The translations under genes were made by a program, and so were the position numbers. A stretch of DNA of 5,249 nucleotides from positions 1 to 5,249 of the forward strand of contig CAZTLA010000208.1 of assembly GCA_964614365.1 (NCBI GenBank), given 5' to 3'. Each line of letters begins with the position of its first letter. Position 1 is the first letter of the stretch. Shown here in pieces: positions 1 to 5,103 of this stretch. The stretch comes from JACQWR01 sp964614365. Its GTDB lineage: Bacteria; Desulfobacterota; Syntrophia; Syntrophales; JACQWR01. Under the pieces are notes generated by a model. It worked only from the letters and a program-made list of their open reading frames with translations. It was not told the DNA's origin and searched no databases.

Positions 1-499
1 TAATACCCTTCCTTTCTAAGTCCTCCTTTATATCCTTATTAACACTGGCCGTATGGGCAGCGGAAATTGGCCCGCCGACAAAATATGTCCAAGATGCCCA
101 AAAAGCTACTCTCCCAGCATAAGACTTTTTCATACAACAATCGTATGCTTGATTAGCAAGGATATCCGGATATCTAATACCCATAATCTCAAGAGCAGCG
201 ACATCTATACGATATTTATCTTCGTCGCCCTTACCCTTGAAGCTCAAATGGATTGGAAGTAACCCATCACCTGCTAATTTATTACTATCAAAATNNNNNN
301 NNNNTGTTATGATAGGGTAAGCAACAACACTGACTCCTGTTTGCGTATCTACGTGTTTTTCTTCATAGATTTGGTTCAACTTACTCAAATCTATACTGCG
401 CGCACTTGGATTATAACTGGCACACCCTAACCCTAAGAATATTACCACGCTTATCAATACTAACACTAATAATCTTACTAATAATCTTATCGCTTTCAT
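1..499 (-). CDS. Putative lipoprotein of unknown function, C-terminus beyond window
   Basis: This gene reads leftward from an ATG at 499 and runs off the left edge; 166 codons are visible. The start is well supported: AAGGAGGT at 506-513 lies six bases upstream. The first 26 residues are a signal peptide, with K/R near the N-terminus, a long L/V/I stretch and a lipobox-like LGLGC ending at Cys26. The mature protein is therefore probably lipid-anchored in the cell envelope. Ten unknown bases interrupt codons 65-68, but the frame is the same on both sides. After the gap, near residues 74-80, is a GDGLLPIHLSF-like stretch, and near the visible end a hydrophobic segment with SWTYFVGGPISAAHTAS. 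I recognise no named family. Codon use is AT-rich (many TTA, GTA, ATA), unlike the genes at the right of the window. The upstream region shares a 42-base element with the CsgG-like gene, which suggests co-regulation. The call as a real lipoprotein gene is fairly firm; its function is unknown. Confidence 0.78.
   Translation of the reverse strand, partial: MKAIRLLVRLLVLVLISVVIFLGLGCASYNPSARSIDLSKLNQIYEEKHVDTQTGVSVVAYPIITXXXXFDSNKLAGDGLLPIHLSFKGKGDEDKYRIDVAALEIMGIRYPDILANQAYDCCMKKSYAGRVAFWASWTYFVGGPISAAHTASVNKDIKEDLERKGI
295..304. other. Assembly gap of 10 N
   Basis: Ten N bases lie inside the lipoprotein gene at the left edge. Taking the gap as exactly ten bases keeps the reading frame open on both sides, so the true gap is ten bases or differs from ten by a multiple of three. 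Confidence 0.99.
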
Positions 500-505
500 T
501 CCCCT

Positions 506-513
506 ACCTCCTT
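506..513 (-). promoter_or_regulatory. Strong Shine-Dalgarno site of the left-edge lipoprotein gene
   Basis: On the minus strand AAGGAGGT lies six bases before the ATG at 499. It fixes the start of this gene, which the gap would otherwise obscure. Confidence 0.85.
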
Positions 514-538
514 TTTCCGGAATAATCCGAAATGTTTA

Positions 539-580
539 GTTTCTTTGTCGCATAATTTACCTTATGTAGTCAACAAAAAA
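539..580 (-). promoter_or_regulatory. Duplicated promoter/operator-like element, copy 1
   Basis: Read on the minus strand, this 42-base stretch matches 1993-2034 at 35 of 42 positions without gaps. Conserved blocks, in order, are a T-run, GTTGAC, ACATAA, AATTATGCGA and AGAAAC. Inside it, 551-566 is a dyad, CATAA-N6-TTATG, whose arms are identical in both copies while the six central bases differ, as expected for a dimeric regulator's operator. TTGACT next to the dyad could be a -35 box, but no good -10 lies at 16-18 bases, so the exact promoter is not resolved. It ends 39 bases before the lipoprotein start codon. Confidence 0.6.
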
Positions 581-676
581 AGGGAGGGTTGAGCTTCCCG
601 TCCATCTTTCCGTTTGATCGAATCATCTGAGGTTATTTTGCTGGTAATCCGGTTTCAATTCAGACGCGGAATCAGA

Positions 677-1057
677 TTATGATTCAGACGACTCGTCTTC
701 TGCAAGTTGCCGTTCGAGTTCCTCCAACGGCGGAAGAATTGCAGCAATTGCAGCTCTGAGAGTTCCTATATCCTGTTCGATGATTTGCCAGATTTCGGCA
801 ATGTTTACTCCTTCATACTGGTGAATAAGAACATCACGAAACCCGGCCAACTCGCGCCACGGAATTGAGGGGTGGTCTTTTCTGTATTCATCGGGAATTC
901 TTTTGGCAGCTTCACCAATGATTTCAAAATTACGAATAACCGCGTCTTGAGTTCGCGCATCGGCGAGAAATGCACCCTTCCCCTCGCTTGTATATTTGAG
1001 GATCCGGTCAATGCGCTCAAGTATCTGGGCAAGATAAACACGTGGGTCCTTGGTCAT
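677..1057 (-). CDS. hepT: HepT-type HEPN toxin (DUF86 RNase) of an MntA-HepT pair
   Basis: This is a 126-residue HEPN-domain protein of the HepT/DUF86 family, in which the toxin is an RNase acting on cellular RNA. The diagnostic RX4HXY motif is present as R74-DVLI-H79-Q-Y81. In the studied family Arg and His are catalytic, and the partner MntA silences the toxin by AMPylating the Tyr. The N-terminal helices (residues 7-50, with FEIIGEAAKRIP) and the WRELAGFRD segment are also typical. I chose the ATG at 1057 over the upstream in-frame start at 1099 because the ATG overlaps the mntA stop as ATGA, which is the usual translational coupling, and because MTKDPRVYL fits the family N-terminus. The C-terminus ends in an acidic tail (EDESSES). 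Length is close to typical and no motif is missing, so the toxin looks intact. Toxicity itself is inferred from the family. Confidence 0.95.
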   Translation of the reverse strand: MTKDPRVYLAQILERIDRILKYTSEGKGAFLADARTQDAVIRNFEIIGEAAKRIPDEYRKDHPSIPWRELAGFRDVLIHQYEGVNIAEIWQIIEQDIGTLRAAIAAILPPLEELERQLAEDESSES

Positions 1058-1344
1058 AACGGTCTTGCCTCTTTGAGAATTTTTCGACGAAGGAGCCAAT
1101 AAAGTCCGTCCTCGGATACCACATCCACCTCCCTGCCAAGCAGTTCCCTCAAATCCAGAGTCAAAGCGCTTAAATCGAGCAGACTGCTGCCTTCTTCCAT
1201 TTTCACCAGAAAGTCCACATCGCTTGACGAACCAGCCTGTCCTCTGGCGACCGAACCAAAAATCCTTACATTATGTGCGCCGTGCCTTGTCGCTATTGCC
1301 ATGACTGCATCGCGTTTTTCCCTGAGAAGTTGTCCTATTTCCAT
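1054..1344 (-). CDS. mntA: MntA-type nucleotidyltransferase antitoxin
   Basis: This is a 96-residue minimal nucleotidyltransferase, the antitoxin partner of HepT. The family motif GSX10DXD is complete: G30-S31 in FGSVARG, then D42 and D44 in SDVDF. A third acidic residue, D74 in REVDVV, is also present. In characterised pairs MntA transfers AMP to the tyrosine of the HepT RX4HXY motif and so blocks the toxin. I prefer the ATG at 1344 (MEIGQLLREK), which has a GAGGG about ten bases upstream; a TTG ten codons earlier at 1374 is possible but less likely. The gene precedes hepT and overlaps it by four bases, so the antitoxin is made first and the two are co-translated. The 61-base gap to the CsgG-like gene upstream shows no clear promoter; such pairs are often autoregulated, but that cannot be shown here. 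Confidence 0.95.
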   Translation of the reverse strand: MEIGQLLREKRDAVMAIATRHGAHNVRIFGSVARGQAGSSSDVDFLVKMEEGSSLLDLSALTLDLRELLGREVDVVSEDGLYWLLRRKILKEARPL

Positions 1345-1405
1345 ATAGCAGCATCCCTCTATCTTCGTTATCAACGTCTAATAAAAACAAAGCTCATAGT
1401 ACAGA

Positions 1406-1966
1406 TCATTTGTTTCCGAGCTGCTCTTTTATTTTTCCCTGGTTTTTACAATTGACCTTGTATTTTCTCCATCGGAGACACTCGCCGTCGCGGCAACGTC
1501 CTTTATCATCGCATTCCTGCTTGTGCGACACGCATTCTGATCTTTCTTCTGTATATTGCCCTTCCGTAGAATTAGATTGCGTAACGGTACCCGTATATAT
1601 TCCTTGAGCGCCTATCAGTTTACCAATCTCGACCGCGGTACGCTGATCAACCATTCCGCTTTGATTTAATTTCATTTCTTTAATGATTTTATCAAGGGCA
1701 TTCCTATCAACCAAGGTAAAATAATTTTTCCCGTCCATGCTTATACTGCCCAAAACGCCTTCTATTTGAGAAGTGATTTGCTGTCCTTCCGGACCGCTGA
1801 ACGGTAATACAGCGACTGTTTTTGTAAGTGATGCCTGATGATACTCAGCAGGCTGGAGCATGTTGACCGCTATCTATGTCGCGCATCCATTAATCAATAG
1901 AAAAATACAAAGAAGAAATATTATTTTCCCCCAAATATATGAATACGTTAATCCGCTCTTTTTCAT
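1406..1966 (-). pseudogene. CsgG-family lipoprotein gene with in-frame amber codon
   Basis: The frame from the ATG at 1966 to the TGA at 1406 has 186 codons and one internal stop, TAG at 1874-1876 (codon 31). Before it lies a lipoprotein signal peptide: MKKSG, a hydrophobic core and LLINGC with the lipidated Cys at 28. After it the frame continues as a CsgG-like domain: PAE near 39-41, TVAVLPF at 50-56, FTLVDRN at 83-89, then DKIIKEMKLNQSGMVD and GKLIGAQGIYTGTV. CsgG-family proteins are outer-membrane-associated lipoproteins; some are curli secretion pores and many have other envelope roles. A Cys-rich segment with KYKVNC follows, then the protein stops after about 14 more residues, apparently short of the family's C-terminal part. 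Translation from the internal ATG at 1861 would lack the signal peptide and has no visible ribosome site. A CAG-to-TAG change or a sequencing error would explain the stop. The family call is from motif recognition. Confidence 0.72.
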
Positions 1967-1992
1967 AGCTTCCCGCCTCTCTTGAAGTCAGT

Positions 1993-2034
1993 GTTTCTGC
2001 ATCGCATAATTGATTTTATGTTGTCAACAAAAAA
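1993..2034 (-). promoter_or_regulatory. Duplicated promoter/operator-like element, copy 2
   Basis: This is the second copy of the element at 539-580 (35/42 identical, no gaps). It ends 26 bases before the ATG of the CsgG-like lipoprotein gene. The dyad CATAA-N6-TTATG is at 2005-2020, and a perfect TTGACA lies beside it (2022-2027, minus strand). As in copy 1, no good -10 is seen at normal spacing. The T-run at its upstream end could also serve as the tail of a weak terminator for the gene at 2078-2758, but the preceding hairpin has only about four pairs. Confidence 0.6.
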
Positions 2035-2077
2035 GGTTCACGTTTCTGCAAACCCCTATCCATATATCCTGGGCTGA

Positions 2078-2758
2078 TTATTGATTCACCCGTCTGTTTC
2101 GACGGAGCATCCTGGATGTCCGGGGAAGGGGGCGGTGATTCTCATATATCCGCCATTCCCCTTTGTCTTGTTTCAAGATATATGTTTGACGATTGGTTTC
2201 CCGGTAAGGATAGACAAAGGCGTCGAGCTGCTTATCGAACCATTTAAGATACCAGTATTCCACGGTATTTACACGAGCCTCGCCGTTCTTGATTGTTTTA
2301 ATCTTCACACTAAGAAGCCTTTTCGTGGAAGGGTTCAGGGGATTCGATATGATCCAGCCTCTCTTTGCATGGCGCAGGAGTATATTGACAATTTCTTTCA
2401 TTGCGGGGCTATCAACAACAAACCATTTTTCAAATTCCGCTACCTTGATTTCCGGCAGGGCCATGTAAGCACGGAATTCCGCATCTATCGCTTCAGCGAG
2501 CACCCGTTCAAGGAATTGCGGTAGATTGGTTTCCGGGGCTTCATTAGCCGTTTCGGCCAGGATATCACGGACCAGTAGACAATATCCCCAAAGATCAGGA
2601 TAGGTGTCAGGGGCGTCCATGTCACTTCCGACCAAGTCTGATTTGTGCACCATGGTAAAAATATAATCAACATCGCCTCCCTTTCTCAGGTAAAAGCGGC
2701 GTAATTTGTCTTCCACCTCAAATTTCCATTGAGCCGTTTGTGCCGATGGGCTAAACAA
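2078..2758 (-). CDS. Hypothetical protein, probably 5'-truncated
   Basis: This is an open frame of 226 residues ending in TAA at 2078. I do not recognise the family. The middle is helical and acidic (NLPQFLERVLAEAIDAEF). The C-terminal third is rich in aromatics and charge, with VEYWYLKWFD, VYPYRETNRQTYIL, GEWRIYENHRP and PRTSRMLRRNRR. It looks like a compact alpha/beta domain, perhaps NTF2-like, but that is only an impression. There is no signal peptide or membrane segment. The 5' end is doubtful: the frame opens after a TAA at about 2791, the only early start is a TTG at 2758 with no ribosome site at a suitable distance, and the first in-frame ATG is at 2653, also without one. The protein-like sequence seems to begin near QTAQWKFEVED. 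I therefore suspect the true N-terminus was lost at a junction near 2740-2790. It stands alone, with its own stop 111 bases before the CsgG-like gene. Confidence 0.6.
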   Translation of the reverse strand: MFSPSAQTAQWKFEVEDKLRRFYLRKGGDVDYIFTMVHKSDLVGSDMDAPDTYPDLWGYCLLVRDILAETANEAPETNLPQFLERVLAEAIDAEFRAYMALPEIKVAEFEKWFVVDSPAMKEIVNILLRHAKRGWIISNPLNPSTKRLLSVKIKTIKNGEARVNTVEYWYLKWFDKQLDAFVYPYRETNRQTYILKQDKGEWRIYENHRPLPRTSRMLRRNRRVNQ

Positions 2759-2924
2759 CCTGTTGGAAATGCTCCGATGGGCGTTGCGTTACCCCGCCGT
2801 GTATGGGTTTTGCGATGGTCCCAACAAGCCCAATCTTCGTTTCTTGTTTGAAAAACCAGACATCGGGCGCCGCTTCTCGACACATGGATGGCAAAGGACC
2901 ATCATGCTGATGAATCCGATCTGA
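2733..2924 (+). pseudogene. Possible C-terminal remnant of a gene upstream of cas1
   Basis: After a TGA at 2730-2732 this frame stays open for 63 codons to a TGA at 2922-2924. From about 2748 it reads like a protein: NNLLEMLRWALRYPAVYGF, then NKPNLRFLFEKPDIGRRF. It has no start codon with a ribosome site. It overlaps the first 37 bases of cas1 in a different frame, and at the left the 5' end of the opposing minus-strand gene. It could be the tail of a gene that once lay upstream of cas1, or part of a longer Cas1 fusion put out of frame. I do not recognise a family, and it could still be a chance open frame. Confidence 0.3.
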
Positions 2925-4006
2925 AACCGTCCATCGTGGTCGAAGATCCCGAGGACGATGCTGATAGCGGCAACAACGATCATACCTACATCGAGGAAGG
3001 AGATCGTCTTTACATATTGACGCACGGCAGTTATTTAACCCTTCAGAATGAACAATTGATTGTTAAGAAGCAAAAAAAGGAGATCTATCGCCGGTCTCTT
3101 CATGAACTGGGACTGGTATTTCTCCAGGGTTTCGGCATGACTATTTCCGTGGCACTCCAATTGAAACTGGCGGAGTTGGATGTGCCCGTCGTCCTGGCGC
3201 CGCCCATCGGCGCTCCATTAGCCGTCCTGAATCCTATCCGCTCAACCAAGTCACACCTGCGCTACTGCCAGGCGTTGAGGAGAGATGATACTGATATCGT
3301 TTCCACGGGGCTGGGAATGATCGCGGCCAAGGTGGGAAATCAGGCAGCCGTCCTTCGTTACTTCGCCAAATACAGGAAAAAGATGAAGTCGGAGCTGGGC
3401 TGGAGACTGATGGACACGGCGGACAAAATGTCCGCCATCGCTGAAAAAATTCGCGAAGTTGAACCATCCATCGCTTCGGTCAGGACGGTGGCAATGGGCC
3501 TCGAAGGCCACGCCGCTGCCATTTACTGGCATCAGATTTTGTCCTTTGTTCCAGAGGCGATGGGATTCAATGGACGGATCACCCGTTCTGCAAAGGATGT
3601 ATTCAACCAATGTCTCAATTATGTTTATGGGATCCTCTATGGCGAGGTATGGCGGGCCATCGTCAAGGCCGGCCTCGATCCTTACTTTGGGCTGATGCAC
3701 GGTTCCCAGAGGGATCAGGGGAGCCTCGTTTTTGATCTGATCGAAGAATTCAGGGCGCCTTTTGCCGATCGTCTGGTCATCAGCATGATCGGACGAAACT
3801 TTCAGCCGGAGATAGGCCGGCATGAATTCCTGAAAACGAAGACCAGAAGGCAGCTGGCGATTAGCTTTTCCAAGAGGTGGCAGAAAAAAATGCCATGGCG
3901 TTCCCATACCATGACGCCGGGGGCTATATTGGAGAGTCAAGCCGTCAGCTTATCCCGCTTATTCAACCACGACGGAAACTATCATCCTTACAAGATGCGC
4001 TGGTGA
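2888..4006 (+). CDS. cas1: CRISPR-associated integrase Cas1
   Basis: This is a 372-residue Cas1, the DNA integrase that, with Cas2, inserts new spacers into CRISPR arrays. The core begins near residue 40 (RLYILTHGSYLTLQ), followed by LGLVFLQGFGMTIS and VPVVLAPPIGAPLA of the N-terminal beta domain. The helical catalytic domain holds the metal ligands: E206 in GLEGHAAAIYW, H271 in LMHGSQRDQGSLVFD and D283 in VFDLIEEFRAPF; their spacing matches known Cas1 proteins. The typical end is present (ILESQ near 350, then HPYKMRW), so the gene is complete at its 3' end. Odd points: about 40 extra residues at the N-terminus, very acidic (VEDPEDDADSG), and no Shine-Dalgarno site before the ATG at 2888. Upstream the same frame is open only back to a TGA at 2849. 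This start may be wrong, or Cas1 may be the end of a broken larger fusion such as reverse transcriptase-Cas1. No cas2, effector gene or repeat array is in the window. Confidence 0.95.
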   Translation: MAKDHHADESDLKPSIVVEDPEDDADSGNNDHTYIEEGDRLYILTHGSYLTLQNEQLIVKKQKKEIYRRSLHELGLVFLQGFGMTISVALQLKLAELDVPVVLAPPIGAPLAVLNPIRSTKSHLRYCQALRRDDTDIVSTGLGMIAAKVGNQAAVLRYFAKYRKKMKSELGWRLMDTADKMSAIAEKIREVEPSIASVRTVAMGLEGHAAAIYWHQILSFVPEAMGFNGRITRSAKDVFNQCLNYVYGILYGEVWRAIVKAGLDPYFGLMHGSQRDQGSLVFDLIEEFRAPFADRLVISMIGRNFQPEIGRHEFLKTKTRRQLAISFSKRWQKKMPWRSHTMTPGAILESQAVSLSRLFNHDGNYHPYKMRW

Positions 4007-4043
4007 ATTCCAAGAGACATGTATCTGACGCCAAAATTCGGGG

Positions 4044-4071
4044 TTGCAAGATCGGTCTTACGTGATATAAG
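4044..4071 (+). promoter_or_regulatory. Sigma-70-like promoter candidate
   Basis: TTGCAA at 4044-4049 (4/6 of the -35 consensus) is followed after 16 bases by TATAAG at 4066-4071 (5/6 of the -10 consensus). It lies in the 226-base gap after cas1 and about 160 bases before the 70-residue gene, so it could drive the small-protein/HD-domain pair. The rest of the gap (4007-4232) shows no convincing gene, cas2 or repeat; the stretch 4110-4200 is GC-rich without a clear hairpin-plus-T terminator. Confidence 0.4.
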
Positions 4072-4216
4072 TATGCCCCTATGCAGCTCTCAGGTTTCGG
4101 CCTTTTGGTTGCGCCGCAGGGCGAGGCGGAGAGCGGATGGGGAAGGGGTGTTTGCGGGAGCGCACGATTCGTCATATTTCCTTGCCCGGGGGTTCCACCG
4201 TGCGGGCGTGAGTTCC

Positions 4217-4225
4217 AGAGGAGGT
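4217..4225 (+). promoter_or_regulatory. Strong Shine-Dalgarno site of the 70-residue gene
   Basis: AGAGGAGGT lies seven bases before the ATG at 4233. It is the main reason to accept this short gene as real and to reject longer overlapping open frames in the same gap. Confidence 0.85.
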
Positions 4226-4232
4226 ACACTTC

Positions 4233-4445
4233 ATGGGAGACAATCAGGCGGAGTTCGTAAAGGGGCTCCAGTCGAAGTTGGACGGTAAAATAAAGGAAAC
4301 GGAGTTATCTGTCCTGGAATACTGGAAAGGACAGATTGACAAGGTGCTGGCACTGAAGCCGGAGAGCGTTGCCGCTATGCAAACGCACGTGAGAAAGATT
4401 TCAGAAATGATGGGTAACAGAATAAAGATCATGAAAAGGGAGTAG
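4233..4445 (+). CDS. Small hypothetical protein (70 residues)
   Basis: This is a 70-residue soluble protein with no signal peptide, membrane segment or cysteine. The sequence is charged and almost certainly helical: FVKGLQSKLDGKIKE near the start, SVLEYWKGQIDKVLALKPES in the middle, and HVRKISEMMGNRIKIMKRE at the end, probably two or three helices. I do not recognise a family. The start is firm because of the strong ribosome site at 4217-4225. It ends in TAG one base before the ATG of the HD-domain gene, so the two are translated together and the protein may act with, or regulate, that enzyme. This link is inferred from spacing only. Confidence 0.82.
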   Translation: MGDNQAEFVKGLQSKLDGKIKETELSVLEYWKGQIDKVLALKPESVAAMQTHVRKISEMMGNRIKIMKRE

Positions 4446-4446
4446 C

Positions 4447-5022
4447 ATGGAGGATATCGCCAATTTTCTTTTTGAAGTGGGCATGCTGAATAAGACCCCG
4501 CGGACGGGTTTCCAGTTTCTGGGTTCCGGCAGGGAATCCGTGGCCGAACATATATTGAGGACGATATTTATCGGATATGCCTTGTGTAAGCTGGAACCGG
4601 ACGTGGATGAACGTCGGGTTTTGAAGATATGCCTCATGCATGATCTTCCCGAGGCGAGAACCGGTGATATGAACTATGTGAGCAAGAAGTACGTGACGGT
4701 TGATGAGAAAAAGGCTGTCCAGGAACTTACGGACACACTTTTTTTCGGCGAGGATATCAAGGGCGCCATTGATGAATTTAATGGAAAAGAAACACGGGAG
4801 TCCCTTCTGGCCCATGATGCCGATCAGCTTGCGCTGATTCTGCAGTTGAAAGAATACGGCGATCTGGGAAACAAGTACAGCAGGGAATGGATCGAATTTG
4901 CCCTGAAGCGCCTTCACACGGATACGGCCAAAAAACTGGCTGATAAAATCCTGAAGACGGATTCCTCCGCCTGGTGGTTTAAGGATGAGAGCGACTGGTG
5001 GGTAAACGGCAATAACCGGTAG
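4447..5022 (+). CDS. HD-domain protein, HDDC2/YfbR-like 5'-deoxynucleotidase
   Basis: This is a 191-residue HD-superfamily metal-dependent phosphohydrolase. The N-terminal stretch MLNKTPRTGF, the ESVAEH block (H35), HDLPEARTGD (H65, D66, E69) and HDADQLALIL (D126, the probable last metal ligand) follow the layout of the HDDC2/YfbR group. Characterised members such as E. coli YfbR remove the phosphate from deoxynucleoside 5'-monophosphates in the cytoplasm. Length matches that group, and all key residues are present, so it should be active. Substrate is inferred from the group; other HD_3-type proteins are uncharacterised. The C-terminus is Trp-rich (SSAWWFKDESDWW). The ATG at 4447 has AAAAGGGAG just upstream, overlapping the end of the 70-residue gene, which points to translational coupling. 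A link to the upstream cas1 is not shown; there is a 226-base gap with its own promoter candidate. Confidence 0.88.
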   Translation: MEDIANFLFEVGMLNKTPRTGFQFLGSGRESVAEHILRTIFIGYALCKLEPDVDERRVLKICLMHDLPEARTGDMNYVSKKYVTVDEKKAVQELTDTLFFGEDIKGAIDEFNGKETRESLLAHDADQLALILQLKEYGDLGNKYSREWIEFALKRLHTDTAKKLADKILKTDSSAWWFKDESDWWVNGNNR

Positions 5023-5059
5023 ATGCTTTTCCCTGAGCGGTTCGGCGTTTTTCAAGATC

Positions 5060-5082
5060 GGGCATTGAGCCCTGCTTTTTTT
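5060..5082 (+). terminator. Weak intrinsic terminator candidate
   Basis: GGGC (5060-5063) and GCCC (5069-5072) pair around a five-base loop. Three bases later comes a run of seven T (5076-5082). The stem is short and the T-run is offset, so this is a weak terminator at best between the HD-domain gene and the next gene. Confidence 0.3.
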
Positions 5083-5103
5083 GGTTATAGGGGAATTACC
5101 GAC

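Noticed and set aside
658..690. Direct repeat ATTCAGACG at 658-666 and 682-690 near the end of hepT
   Set aside because: Nine bases, two copies, one inside the coding region; no array or att-site structure around it.
1366..1376. Small palindrome CGTT-N3-AACG before mntA as an operator
   Set aside because: Arms of only four bases are expected by chance, and the symmetry does not extend outward.
1874..1876. TAG in the CsgG-like gene as a pyrrolysine or reassigned codon
   Set aside because: Two genes in this window (4233-4445 and 4447-5022) end normally in TAG, the protein is not a methylamine methyltransferase, and a one-base change to a sense codon is simpler.
2743..2782. Nine-base direct repeat CCGATGGGC (2743-2751 and 2774-2782) as a target-site duplication
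   Set aside because: Only 22 bases lie between the copies and there are no inverted ends or transposase; it may be chance, though it sits at the suspected junction.
2789..3025. Minus-strand frame with a hydrophobic stretch opposite the cas1 start
   Set aside because: It lies antisense to the acidic Cas1 N-terminus; acidic codons on one strand give hydrophobic ones on the other. No ribosome site.
3251..3940. Long minus-strand open frame of 229 codons inside cas1
   Set aside because: It is antisense to a clear Cas1 coding sequence and shows no domain-like motifs; it is a shadow frame.
4019..4288. Open frame after cas1 starting MYLT, considered as cas2
   Set aside because: After the first residues it has no Cas2 features, is Arg/Gly-rich like GC-rich noncoding DNA, lacks a ribosome site and overlaps the well-supported 70-residue gene.
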